Source: JBCCJA01 sp039045975 (lineage in GTDB: Bacteria; Planctomycetota; Planctomycetia; Planctomycetales; Planctomycetaceae). Taken from it: a stretch of DNA of 64,000 nucleotides. A program made the translations under genes and the position numbers. Under the pieces are notes generated by a model that was not told the origin of the DNA, did no database searches, and saw only the letters and a program-made list of their open reading frames with translations. The stretch covers positions 1 through 64,000 of the forward strand of contig JBCCJA010000002.1 of assembly GCA_039045975.1 (NCBI GenBank), in the 5' to 3' direction. Of the stretch, positions 29,112 to 38,241 are shown piece by piece (position 1 is the first letter of the stretch; the number at the start of each line of letters is the position of its first letter).

Positions 29112-30131
29112 TTACAGCCCGGCGACCTTCGCGACCAGGTCGGCGGTCCGGTTCGAGTAACCGAACTCGTTGTCGTACCAGCTGAGCAGTTTGACCATGT
29201 TGTCGCCCATGCGGGTCGTCCATTCGGCCCCGAAGATCGCGCTGTGCGGGTTGCCGACGATGTCGGACGAGACGATCGGGTCTTCGGTGTATTCGAGGAT
29301 GCCCTTCAACTCACCCTCGGAGGCGGCCTTCATGGCGGCGTTGATCTCTTCGACCGACGGGCTGCCCTTCAGCGTCGCGGTCAGATCGGTGACCGAGCCG
29401 GCCGGGACCGGCACGCGGAGCGAGAAGCCGGTCAGCTTCCCGGCGACGGCCGGGTAGACCTTGCCGACGGCCTTCGCGGCCCCGGTGGTCGTCGGGATGA
29501 TGGAGAGCGCCGCCGCACGGGCCCGGTGCGGATCCTTGTGGAACGCGTCGGTGACGTGCTGGTCATTCGTGTAAGCGTGGACCGTGGTCATCAGGCCTTC
29601 GACGAGCCCGAACTGCTGGTCGAGAACCTTCACGACCGGGGCGAGGCTGTTCGTCGTGCAGCTCGCGTTAGAGATGCACTTGTGCTCGCCGGTCAGGTCG
29701 CCGTCGTTGACACCCATCACGACGGTCAGATCGACTTCGTCTTTGGCCGGGGCGGAGAGCACGACCTTCTTGGCCCCGGCGTCGAGGTGGCTGTCGTAAC
29801 CCGGTTTCGAGTCGGTCTTGCGGCCCGTGAAGATGCCCGTCGCCTCGACGACGACGTCGCAGCCGATTTCGCCCCAGGGCAGCTCGGCCGGGTTCCGCTC
29901 GGAGTAAACCTTCAGCTTGTCGCCGTTCACGACGAGCGAATCGCCGTCGACCTCGACCGTGCCCGGGAACTTGCCCTGGACCGAGTCGTACTTCAGCAGG
30001 TTCGCTAGTGCCGCCGGGTCGCCGAGGTCGTTGATGCCGACGAGGTCGAATTCACCCTTGCGGGCGAGCATCGCGCGCAACGTGATGCGGCCGATCCGTC
30101 CGAAACCGTTGATGCCGACTTTGACTGCCAC
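29112..30131 (-). CDS. gap: Glyceraldehyde-3-phosphate dehydrogenase, type I
   Basis: The 339-residue glycolytic enzyme has the NAD-binding GINGFGRIGRITLRA start, the catalytic Cys in SNASCTTNSLAPV near residue 155, VHAYTNDQHVTD, RARAAALSIIPTTTGAAKA and SWYDNEFGYSNR. Canonical in length and residues. ATG at 30131 is preceded by AAAGAGGTA. It is divergent from cheA across a 343-base gap in which I see no gene and no convincing promoter. Confidence 0.97.
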   Translation of the reverse strand: MAVKVGINGFGRIGRITLRAMLARKGEFDLVGINDLGDPAALANLLKYDSVQGKFPGTVEVDGDSLVVNGDKLKVYSERNPAELPWGEIGCDVVVEATGIFTGRKTDSKPGYDSHLDAGAKKVVLSAPAKDEVDLTVVMGVNDGDLTGEHKCISNASCTTNSLAPVVKVLDQQFGLVEGLMTTVHAYTNDQHVTDAFHKDPHRARAAALSIIPTTTGAAKAVGKVYPAVAGKLTGFSLRVPVPAGSVTDLTATLKGSPSVEEINAAMKAASEGELKGILEYTEDPIVSSDIVGNPHSAIFGAEWTTRMGDNMVKLLSWYDNEFGYSNRTADLVAKVAGL

Positions 30132-30474
30132 GACCGTACCTCTTTCGACGCTGAGAAATCACGTTGGGGGAGAAATCGGTCGGGACGCACGGGTCGTTTC
30201 TACCGCCGATCGCGGCCGGGAGCCTACTCGCCTCACGGCCGCCGAACAACGAAATACACGGCCGCGAAACGCGCAGGCATCCGTCGATCCGTGGGGCCGT
30301 CCGGTAGCGGGGCCGTCGGCGTAAACGCCACCGGGCAAAGGGAAATACCTCGCGTCGCGTCGGTCCGGTTGGTTGGAGTCACACGCCCCGCCGCGACGAT
30401 AAGCGGGAGGTCTTGGGGCAAGGAACGCCCCGAAAACGGTTTGCGGGGGCCGCCGCGAGGCGGTGTCGATCGGC

Positions 30475-33123
30475 ATGGATGACGAAATCCTGCAGGAGTT
30501 CCTGGCCGAAAGCTGGGAAAACCTCGCGCAGCTCGACACCGAAATCGTCGAGCTCGAAAAGCGTCCGGACGACGCCGACCTGCTCGCGAGCATCTTCCGC
30601 ACGATCCACACGATCAAAGGGACGTGCGGGTTCATCGGGCTGACGAATCTCGGCGGCGTCGCGCACTCGGGCGAGAACGTGCTCGGCAAGATGCGCGACA
30701 ACATCTTGCCGGTGACGCCCGGCGCGATCTCGCTCGTGCTCGAAGCGATCGACGTCATCAAGGGCCTTCTGCAGGGCATCGAGGAAACCGGCGAAGAGCC
30801 GAAGACCGACCACTCGACGCTCTGCGGCATGCTCGACGCGTTGGCTGAAGGCCGCGACACGAGCGCCGAAGCGGACGCCGCGGAAGCGGCTATGGCTCCG
30901 GAGGCCGCTTCGCCGGAGACGCCCGAAACCCCGGCCCCGACGGTCGCCGAGTCGCCCGAGCCGTCGCCGGAGCCTGTGGCCCCGGCGGTTTCGCAGGCCC
31001 CGCCCGCGTCGTCGCCCCCGCCCGCCGCCGCGAAGGCCGCCGAACCGGCCGCGGCCGGCGACGGACACAAGAAGAGCGTCGCGGACCTGTCGATCCGCGT
31101 GAACGTTGAAGTCCTCGACAGCCTGATGAACCTCGTCGGCGAACTCGTGCTGACGCGGAACCAGCTGCTGCAGATGACCCGCAGCGAGGAAGAGTCGAAG
31201 TACGCCGCGCCGATCACGCACCTGAACCGCGTCACGACCGACCTCCAAGAGGGGGTCATGAAGACGCGGATGCAGCCGATCGGGAACGCCTGGAGCAAGC
31301 TCCCGCGGCTGATCCGTGATCTCGAACAGGTCACGAATAAGGCGATCGAGCTGAACATGGCGGGGGCCGAGACGGAGCTCGACCGCACCGTGCTCGACGC
31401 GATCAAAGACCCGCTGACGCACATGATCCGCAACTCGGCCGATCACGGCATCGAGTCGCCGGAGGCACGGCGGGCGGCCGGCAAGCCCGAGATCGGGACG
31501 ATCAATCTCGACGCGTTCCACGAGGGCGGGCACGTCATCATCCGCATCGCGGACGACGGCGGCGGGATCGATCCCGACAAGATCTTGCGGAAGGCGCTCG
31601 AGAAGGGCGTCGTCAGCGAAGCCGAGGCCGAGCGTCTCGGCCCGCCCGAAATCTTGCAGCTGATCTTCAAAGCCGGCTTTTCGACCGCCGAGCAAATCAG
31701 CTCCGTCAGCGGCCGCGGCGTCGGCATGGACGTCGTGCGGACCGCGATCGAGCGGATCGGCGGGACGGTCGACCTCGACAGCCGGCTCGGCGTCGGCACG
31801 ACGATCCGGATCAAGATTCCGCTGACGCTGGCGATCATCTCGGCGCTCGTCGTCGAGTCGGGCGGCGAGTCGTTCGCGATCCCGCAGCTCGGCGTGGTCG
31901 AACTCGTGCGGCTCGCGGCCGAAGACCGCCAGAAGATCGAAAAGATCCACGACCGCGAGGTGTTCCGCCTCCGCGACCGCCTGCTCCCGCTGGTGCACCT
32001 CGACGAGGTGCTCGGTCTCGATTCGGCCGTCGACGCGATGCTCGAAGGCGACGTGAACATCGTCGTCACGCAGGTCGGCGACGAGCAGTTCGGCCTGATC
32101 GTTTCCGAGGTGTTTGACACCGAGGAGATCGTCGTCAAACCGGTCGGCCGGCTGCTGAAAGACCTGTCGATCTATCAGGGCACGACGATCCTCGGCGACG
32201 GACGCGTGATCATGATCCTCGACGTCGCGGGGATCGCGTCGGCGGTCGGCGGGATCACGAACCGCCAGGGCGGCGTCCGTACCGAAGCGGACGCCTCGGC
32301 GAGCGGACGCACGACGACGATGCTGCTGTTCGACGTCGGCGAGACGACGATGGCGGTGCCGCTGTCGCTCGTCGCCCGGCTCGAGGAATTCCGGCAAGAA
32401 GAGATCGAGGACAGCGCCGAAGGCATCGTCGTCCAGTACCGCGAAAGCCTGCTGCCGCTGCTTTCGATCGGCGGCGCGTCGACACGGCCCGCCGGCGAGC
32501 CGTCCAAGCCGCAGCCGATCATCGTCTTCACCGAGGGCCGTCGGTCGATGGGCCTGATGGTCGACTCGATCCGCGACATCCGCGAGGAACGGCTCGTCAT
32601 CGAGCGCGAATCGCAGCAGCCGGGCGTGCTCGGCACGGCGATCATCAACGGCCGAGCGACCGACGTGATCGACACGCAGTATTACGTCACGCGGGCCGCG
32701 CCCGACTGGTTCGAAGGGCAGGCGTCGTCCGAGGCGGCCCGCGTGCTCGTCGTCGACGACTCGATGTTCTTCCGCCAGCTGGTCACGACCAGCCTGGAGA
32801 CCGACGGGGCCGAGGTCGTCGCGGTCGATTCGGCCGACGACGCGCTCGCCCGTGTCGAGCACGGCGACAGGTTCGACGTCGTCGTCGCCGATCTCGACAT
32901 GCCCGGTACGGACGGCTTCGAACTGGCCCGGCGGATGCGGGAGCGGGTCGGCAGCAGGGCGTTGCCGCTGCTCGCGTTGACCGGGCTCGACCTCGGCCGC
33001 GTCACGGCCGACGCGACCGAGGCCGGCTTCGACCGTGTCCTGAAGAAGTTCAACGCCCGCGAGCTCGGGCGGGCCGTCGAAGAACTTCGTGACGCGGCCG
33101 CGGCCGCGGGAGCAGTCGAATGA
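30475..33123 (+). CDS. cheA: Chemotaxis histidine kinase CheA with second CheW-like domain and C-terminal receiver
   Basis: The 882-residue kinase has, in order: Hpt domain (phospho-acceptor His45 in RTIHTIKGTCGF), a Pro/Ala-rich linker (about 140-200), dimerisation helices with LMNLVGELVLTRN, the HATPase domain (NSADHGIE, DDGGGIDPD, GRGVGMDVV), a CheW-like domain, a second CheW-like domain (about 610-750), and a receiver (VVDDSMFFRQ, VADLDMPG, LTG, KKF). It has no dedicated P2 CheY-binding domain. Autophosphorylation then transfer to CheY and CheB is expected. ATG at 30475 fits CheA starts better than GTG at 30463. Overlaps cheW by ATGA. Confidence 0.95.
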   Translation: MDDEILQEFLAESWENLAQLDTEIVELEKRPDDADLLASIFRTIHTIKGTCGFIGLTNLGGVAHSGENVLGKMRDNILPVTPGAISLVLEAIDVIKGLLQGIEETGEEPKTDHSTLCGMLDALAEGRDTSAEADAAEAAMAPEAASPETPETPAPTVAESPEPSPEPVAPAVSQAPPASSPPPAAAKAAEPAAAGDGHKKSVADLSIRVNVEVLDSLMNLVGELVLTRNQLLQMTRSEEESKYAAPITHLNRVTTDLQEGVMKTRMQPIGNAWSKLPRLIRDLEQVTNKAIELNMAGAETELDRTVLDAIKDPLTHMIRNSADHGIESPEARRAAGKPEIGTINLDAFHEGGHVIIRIADDGGGIDPDKILRKALEKGVVSEAEAERLGPPEILQLIFKAGFSTAEQISSVSGRGVGMDVVRTAIERIGGTVDLDSRLGVGTTIRIKIPLTLAIISALVVESGGESFAIPQLGVVELVRLAAEDRQKIEKIHDREVFRLRDRLLPLVHLDEVLGLDSAVDAMLEGDVNIVVTQVGDEQFGLIVSEVFDTEEIVVKPVGRLLKDLSIYQGTTILGDGRVIMILDVAGIASAVGGITNRQGGVRTEADASASGRTTTMLLFDVGETTMAVPLSLVARLEEFRQEEIEDSAEGIVVQYRESLLPLLSIGGASTRPAGEPSKPQPIIVFTEGRRSMGLMVDSIRDIREERLVIERESQQPGVLGTAIINGRATDVIDTQYYVTRAAPDWFEGQASSEAARVLVVDDSMFFRQLVTTSLETDGAEVVAVDSADDALARVEHGDRFDVVVADLDMPGTDGFELARRMRERVGSRALPLLALTGLDLGRVTADATEAGFDRVLKKFNARELGRAVEELRDAAAAAGAVE

Positions 33124-33590
33124 GCGCCGCGACCGACACCCAGGCCGATCACGACGTGACGCAGTACGTCTCGTTCCGTGTCGACGGGCAGCTGCTCGGC
33201 GTCCCGGTCGACGCCGTGCAGGAGGTCTTGAACCCGCAGTCGATCGCCCCGACGCCGAAGGCCCGACCGGAGATCGCCGGCCTGCTCAACCTGCGGGGGC
33301 AGATCGTGACTGCGGTCGACCTCCGCCGCAGGCTCGGCCTGCCGCAGTTGGAGGAAGATGGCGAGGCCCGCGGCGCGCGGAGCATGAACGTCGTCTGCCG
33401 CGGCGACGACGAGTCGGTCAGCCTGCTCGTCGACGAGGTCGGCGATGTGATCGACGCCCCGGCCGACACGACCGAGCCGGTCCCCGGCACGCTCGACCTG
33501 AAGTGGCGGAAGGTGACCGAGGGCGTGCACCGGCTCGAAGGCGAGCTGCTCGTGATCCTCGACGTCGCCGCCGTCACCGAGTTGAGCTAG
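33120..33590 (+). CDS. cheW: Chemotaxis coupling protein CheW
   Basis: The 156-residue scaffold links receptors to CheA. QYVSFRVDGQLLGVPVDAVQEVL, the conserved GLLNLRGQIVTAVDLRRRLGL and LVDEVGDVI are the family hallmarks. ATG at 33120 overlaps the cheA stop. The receptor gene starts 30 bases later. Confidence 0.96.
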   Translation: MSAATDTQADHDVTQYVSFRVDGQLLGVPVDAVQEVLNPQSIAPTPKARPEIAGLLNLRGQIVTAVDLRRRLGLPQLEEDGEARGARSMNVVCRGDDESVSLLVDEVGDVIDAPADTTEPVPGTLDLKWRKVTEGVHRLEGELLVILDVAAVTELS

Positions 33591-33620
33591 CCGCCCGAGA
33601 ACGCCCGCGAAACGAAAGTC

Positions 33621-36515
33621 ATGTCGCCCGACGCTTCGCTGCTCCGCCGCTCGTTCGAATCGATCCCGACCGACGCGGTCGCGGAGCGGTTCTTCGCCCG
33701 CGTCGCGGAAGAGTGCCCGGCCCTCGCGCCGCTCGTGCGGTCGTATTCGTCAGAAGAACTCCGCAGCGGGCTGGTACAAACGCTCGCCGTGCTCGTCCGC
33801 TCTTCGTCGATGCCGGAGAAGGTCGAGCGGTTCGTGCGGTCGATCCGTTTCGACCTGTCGGCCTGGCCGCCTTCGCCGGAAGAACTCGGCCTGGTCCGTG
33901 AGACGCTGCTCGAGACGCTCGTCGAGGTCTCCGGCGGGGACTGGGACGCCGACCTCGAAGGGGCGTGGGCCGACGCCTTCGACATGGTCGAAGAGGCGGT
34001 GCGGCGTCAGGACGCCGCGGGCGGCCCGGACGTCCCCGAGGACGCCGGTCCCCCGGTCGAACAGAACACAACGTCGACGGCGCCCGAGGCGGCCGTCGAG
34101 ACGCGTGCAACCCCCGGTGAGGTCACCGGGGGCGAGACGGGGCTTTCGGAAGAAGGCCCCGAGTCACCCCCGAAGCCGACGCCGGACGCGTCGGCCGACC
34201 GATCCACGACTTCACCGAAAGGATTCGAAATGTCGACCGATACGATGCCGCCCGTCAGCACCGGCGACGCCGGGCTCGAGGCGAAGCTCGCCGCCACCGA
34301 GCACGCGTTCAAAGAGTCTCAGGTCAACTTCGCGGCGATCACCGCGATGGCCACCCGGATGGCCGACCTGACCGACATGGACGAGGCGGTCGCGACCGCT
34401 CTGGAAATCGCCCGCGAAAACTTCGAGTGGGAGTACGCCTCGTTCTGGCGTTACGACAAAACGCAGGACGAACTCAAATTCGGATTCGATTCCGGCTCAG
34501 TCAGCGCCGAGTTCGCCGCCGTGACCGCCGAGGCGACGTTCGCGAAGGGCGTCGGACTCGCCGGCCGTGCCTGGCAGCGGAACGAACTCGTCTTCGTCCC
34601 CGATCTGGGTGAAGTCGCCGACTGCGTCCGCGCGTCGGTCGCAAAACGGTCCGACGTGAAAAGCGGCATCGCGATGCCGCTGCACGTGCACGGGCAGATC
34701 CTCGGCACGATCGACTTTTTCGCTACGAAAGAGATCACGCTGTCCCCGACGCGTATGGGCGTGCTGCAAGGGCTCGCGCGGATCCTCAGCTCGCTGCTGA
34801 CGCGGCTGCGTGACCGACAGCTCGACAAGGAGCGTGAGACCTGCGTCGTCGCGACGAACGCGGTCGCGACCGCGTTGTCCTCGTCGAAGCGCGGTGACGA
34901 CGCCGTCAAGCTCGCGATCGATCACGTCCGTCAGGAATTCGGCTGGGCGTACAGTTCGTTCTGGAAGATCGACCCGAAGGACCAGGTGCTGAAATTCTGC
35001 GTCGACTCCGGTGACGTCGACGCCGGTTTCCGCCAGGTGACGGAAGCCGCAACGTTCGAGAAAGGCGTGGGTCTGGCCGGCAAGACCTGGCAACGCGGCG
35101 AGCTCGTGTTCGTCGAAGACATCGCCGAGATGACCGACTGCTGCCGTGCCCCGGAGGCGAAGCGGTGTGGAGTCGGCTCCGGCGTCTGCATGCCGATTTA
35201 TCAGCAGGGCGAGATCGTCGGCACGATGGACTTCTTCGTGCTCGGCAAGATCGAACTCAGCGAAGTCCGTCTGCACGCCCTCAAAGAGGTCGGGCGGATG
35301 GTCTCGGTCCAGCTCGACCTGCTCGAGCAGAAGCGTCTGGCCGACCGGGGCCGGGCGATCGCCGAATCGACCACGGCGAACATGATGCTCGCCAACACCG
35401 ACCTGGAACTCGTCTGGGTCAGCGACGGGTCCGTCGAGGCCCTGCGGGGTATCCAAGATCACCTGCCGATCTCGGTCGACCAGTTGATCGGGACCAACAT
35501 CGATATCTTCCATAAGAACCCGTCGCACCAGCGGAACATGCTGGCCGACCCGTCGAACTTGCCGCACCGCGCTTCGATCAAAGTCGGGCCCGAGGTGCTC
35601 GATCTCGAAGTGACGGCCGTCTTCGACTCGGACGGCGTCTACATGGGGCCGATGGTCACCTGGGACATCATCACCGGAAAACTCGCGCTGGCCGACAATT
35701 TCGAGACCGACATCAAGGGCGTCGTCGGCATCGTCGGCGAGTCGGCCGAGAAGCTGCAGGACAACAGCAAGAGCCTCGCCGCGACTTCCGAGGAGACGGC
35801 CCGGCAGTCGCAGGTCGTCGCCGCCGCGTCCGAGGAAGCCACGAAGAACGTCGAGACGGTCTCGTCGGCCGCGGAAGAGCTTTCGGCGTCGATCGCCGAG
35901 ATCGCCCGGCACGTCGAAGAGGCTTCCAAGATGACCTCGCAGGCGGTCGGCGAGGCCGACAAGACGACCGACACGATCCGCGACCTCGGCGTCGCCAGCG
36001 ACGAGATCGGCCAGGTCATCAAGGTCATCACCTCGATCGCGCAGCAGACGAACCTGCTCGCCCTGAACGCGACGATCGAAGCGGCCCGTGCCGGCGAGGC
36101 CGGCAAAGGCTTCGCCGTCGTCGCCAACGAGGTCAAAGAGCTCGCCCGCCAGACGGCTCGCGCCACCGAGGAGATCAGCCAGAAGATCGGCGCGATCCAG
36201 TCCTCGACCGGCGTCGCGGTCAACGCGATCGAGTCGATCGGCGAACGGATCGGCAAGATCAACGAGATCTCTTCGACGATCGCCGCGGCCGTCAAAGAGC
36301 AGTCGGCCGCGACGAACGAGATCAGCCGCAACGTCGCCGAGGCGGCCAAAGGCACCGCCGAAGTTTCCAGCAACATCACCTCGGTCTCCCAGGCCGCCGA
36401 ACAGGGCGGCGAAGGCGCGACCGAGATGCTGGGGGCGGCACGCGAGCTGTCCGATCAGGCCGCGAGACTCGACACCGTCGCGGAGAGCTTCCTGCAACAG
36501 CTCCGCTCGGCTTGA
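33621..36515 (+). CDS. Soluble chemoreceptor: globin-like domain, two GAF domains, PAS-like region, MCP signalling domain
   Basis: The 964-residue receptor has no membrane segment. Residues 1-130 read as a globin fold (RRSFESI, AERFFARV, GDWDADLEGAWADAFDMVEEAV), but the proximal haem His position aligns with Leu79 in RFDLSAW, so haem binding is doubtful. After a Pro/Thr-rich linker (131-215) come two related GAF domains (each with EKGVGLAG or AKGVGLAG, then TWQR or AWQR), a PAS-like stretch (about 585-680), and the methyl-accepting hairpin with tip QQTNLLALNATIEAARAGEAGKGFAVVANEVKELA-type sequence. An internal ATG at 34230 with AAAGGA could give a 761-residue form without the globin part. Confidence 0.93.
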   Translation: MSPDASLLRRSFESIPTDAVAERFFARVAEECPALAPLVRSYSSEELRSGLVQTLAVLVRSSSMPEKVERFVRSIRFDLSAWPPSPEELGLVRETLLETLVEVSGGDWDADLEGAWADAFDMVEEAVRRQDAAGGPDVPEDAGPPVEQNTTSTAPEAAVETRATPGEVTGGETGLSEEGPESPPKPTPDASADRSTTSPKGFEMSTDTMPPVSTGDAGLEAKLAATEHAFKESQVNFAAITAMATRMADLTDMDEAVATALEIARENFEWEYASFWRYDKTQDELKFGFDSGSVSAEFAAVTAEATFAKGVGLAGRAWQRNELVFVPDLGEVADCVRASVAKRSDVKSGIAMPLHVHGQILGTIDFFATKEITLSPTRMGVLQGLARILSSLLTRLRDRQLDKERETCVVATNAVATALSSSKRGDDAVKLAIDHVRQEFGWAYSSFWKIDPKDQVLKFCVDSGDVDAGFRQVTEAATFEKGVGLAGKTWQRGELVFVEDIAEMTDCCRAPEAKRCGVGSGVCMPIYQQGEIVGTMDFFVLGKIELSEVRLHALKEVGRMVSVQLDLLEQKRLADRGRAIAESTTANMMLANTDLELVWVSDGSVEALRGIQDHLPISVDQLIGTNIDIFHKNPSHQRNMLADPSNLPHRASIKVGPEVLDLEVTAVFDSDGVYMGPMVTWDIITGKLALADNFETDIKGVVGIVGESAEKLQDNSKSLAATSEETARQSQVVAAASEEATKNVETVSSAAEELSASIAEIARHVEEASKMTSQAVGEADKTTDTIRDLGVASDEIGQVIKVITSIAQQTNLLALNATIEAARAGEAGKGFAVVANEVKELARQTARATEEISQKIGAIQSSTGVAVNAIESIGERIGKINEISSTIAAAVKEQSAATNEISRNVAEAAKGTAEVSSNITSVSQAAEQGGEGATEMLGAARELSDQAARLDTVAESFLQQLRSA
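34111..34132 (+). repeat. Strong hairpin inside the receptor linker
   Basis: CCCCCGGTGA and TCACCGGGGG pair perfectly over 10 bases with a 2-base loop, followed by a second near-perfect stem (GGGGCTTTC against GAAGGCCCC, 34139-34160). Such hairpins are unusual within a coding region and lie in the low-complexity linker between globin-like and GAF parts. Confidence 0.7.
34218..34232 (+). promoter_or_regulatory. Internal ribosome binding site and ATG within the receptor gene
   Basis: AAAGGA at 34218-34223, six bases, then ATG at 34230 in the receptor frame (Met204, MSTDTMPPV). It is a better initiation signal than that of the annotated start at 33621, whose upstream sequence is AACGAAAGTC. It could yield a receptor lacking the globin-like domain. 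Confidence 0.55.
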
Positions 36516-36576
36516 CCTGTTGCGACGCGGCCGCCGGTCCCGAAGAAGGGCGGCGGCCGCCTCCGACACATTCAGA

Positions 36577-36614
36577 CGGCCCGTCCGCACCTGTTGCGGG
36601 CGGGCCGCTCTTTT
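36577..36614 (+). terminator. Terminator after the chemoreceptor gene
   Basis: CGGCCCGTCCGCA (36577-36589) pairs with TGCGGGCGGGCCG (36595-36607) except for one G-T pair, then CTCTTTT. A seven-T run also lies at 36623-36629. It separates cheA-cheW-receptor from cheY-cheB-cheR, so the second half probably has its own promoter or depends on read-through. The 243-base gap holds no gene. Confidence 0.7.
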
Positions 36615-36758
36615 GGAGGAGGTTTTTTTCCCGACGAGCCCGTTCCGTGCCCGCCACGTGACGATCCGTGAGCTAAGTACCTACGTGGCGTCGTCTCGCG
36701 GCGACGTCTCTGAGACCAGCCAAGCCGACCCCTGTCACCCCCGGCAGAGTGACCCCCA

Positions 36759-37127
36759 ATGAAGAAACTGCTCATCGTCGACGATTCCCGGGCCGTGCGT
36801 ATGGCCAGCCGTCGCGTCGTCGAAGCCCTCGGCTTCGAAGCGATCGACGCCGAGGACGGTCGTGACGCCCTCGAAAAACTCGCCGAGCACCCCGACGTCG
36901 ACGTCGTCCTGCTCGACTGGAACATGCCGGTTCTCGACGGGCTCTCCTGCCTGAAGGAGCTCCGCAACGAGGCCCGCGCGAAGCAGCCGACCGTCGTGAT
37001 GTGCACGACCGAGAACGACCTGTCCCGCATCGTCGACGCGATCGAGGCCGGGGCGAACGAATATATCATGAAGCCGTTCACCGAAGACATCGTCCGCGAG
37101 AAGTTACAGGCCACCGGCGTGCTCTGA
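36759..37127 (+). CDS. cheY: CheY-type single-domain response regulator
   Basis: The 122-residue receiver has IVDDSRAVR (acidic pocket), the phospho-acceptor Asp in LLDWNMP near residue 54, the Thr of MCTTEND and the Lys of IMKPF. As the only stand-alone receiver in the operon it is the likely output of CheA. ATG at 36759 lacks a clear ribosome site. cheB begins 43 bases downstream. Confidence 0.93.
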   Translation: MKKLLIVDDSRAVRMASRRVVEALGFEAIDAEDGRDALEKLAEHPDVDVVLLDWNMPVLDGLSCLKELRNEARAKQPTVVMCTTENDLSRIVDAIEAGANEYIMKPFTEDIVREKLQATGVL

Positions 37128-37170
37128 GCCGCCCGCGGTCGCCCTTCTTTTCCCTCGCAGGACGCCTCCG

Positions 37171-38241
37171 ATGTCTGCTTCCCCGATCCGTGTCCTCGTC
37201 GTCGACGACTCCGCCGTCGTCCGCGGCCTGGTCACACGCATGCTCAACGCCCATGACGACGTCGAAGTCGTCGGCGGCGTGATGAACGGCAAAGTCGCGC
37301 TCGACTGGCTGTCTAAGCACGACGCCGACGTCGCCGTCCTTGACGTCGAAATGCCCGTCATGGACGGGCTCGAAGCCCTCGGCGAGATCCAGCAGCGGTT
37401 CCCGCACGTCAAAGTCGTCATGGCGTCGAGCCTGACGTACGCCGGGGCTGAGACGACCGTACGGGCCCTGACGCTCGGCGCCGCGGCTTGCGTCGCGAAG
37501 CCCGACGCCGCCAGCGCCGCCAGCAGCATCGAACAGCTCTCGCAAGAATTGACGGCCCTCGTCTTGGCCCTCGGCGGCCGGGACGGCGGTTCGACGTCCG
37601 CGGCCCCGGCCGTGGGCACACGCCGACGGCTGTCGGGCGACCGCCCGTCGGTCGTCCCGCGTGCCGTCGTGATCGGGTCGAGCACCGGGGGGCCGAAGGC
37701 GCTCTCGGAGATCATGCGGGCCCTCCCCGAGTCGGTCCGTCAGCCGATCCTGATCGCCCAGCACATGCCGCCGGTCTTCACCGCGACGCTAGCCACCAGC
37801 CTCGGCAAAGACGCCCGGCGCCCGGCCCAAGAGGCCGAAGACGGCATGCCGATCCGCGACGGCGAGATCTATGTCGCCCCGGGAGGCAAGCACCTGGAGG
37901 TCGTCGCGCACGGCCGTGAAGTCGAAGCCCGGCTGACCGTCGCCCCGCCGGAACACTACTGCCGGCCGTCGGTCAATCCGCTATTCCGGACCGCGGCCCG
38001 CATTTACGGGCCCGCCCTCGTCGGCCTGATGCTGACCGGCATGGGCGACGACGGGATCGAGGCGACCGCCGATCTCGTCGATGCCGGCGGGCTGATGCTC
38101 GCCCAGGATGAACAAAGTAGCGTCGTGTGGGGCATGCCCGGCGCGGTCGTCAAGGCCGGCCTCGCACACCGCACGATCCCCCTCGACCTTATCTCCGGCG
38201 CCCTCTCACGCGTCTGTGCCGCGGAGGCCGTCTCGCTATGA
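37171..38241 (+). CDS. cheB: Protein-glutamate methylesterase/deamidase CheB
   Basis: The 356-residue enzyme has an N-terminal receiver (VVDDSAVVRG, LDVEMPVMDG) and a C-terminal methylesterase with the catalytic Ser in GSSTGGPKAL near residue 170, His in AQHMPP and Asp in TGMGDDG. It removes receptor methyl groups when phosphorylated by CheA. ATG at 37171 follows AGGA. Its stop overlaps the cheR start (ATGA). Confidence 0.96.
   Translation: MSASPIRVLVVDDSAVVRGLVTRMLNAHDDVEVVGGVMNGKVALDWLSKHDADVAVLDVEMPVMDGLEALGEIQQRFPHVKVVMASSLTYAGAETTVRALTLGAAACVAKPDAASAASSIEQLSQELTALVLALGGRDGGSTSAAPAVGTRRRLSGDRPSVVPRAVVIGSSTGGPKALSEIMRALPESVRQPILIAQHMPPVFTATLATSLGKDARRPAQEAEDGMPIRDGEIYVAPGGKHLEVVAHGREVEARLTVAPPEHYCRPSVNPLFRTAARIYGPALVGLMLTGMGDDGIEATADLVDAGGLMLAQDEQSSVVWGMPGAVVKAGLAHRTIPLDLISGALSRVCAAEAVSL

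Noticed and set aside
30270..30345. A resemblance to a cyclic-di-GMP (GEMM) riboswitch before cheA around GCCACCGGGCAAAGG
   Set aside because: Only a short stretch matches; the other conserved boxes and the tetraloop receptor are not found.
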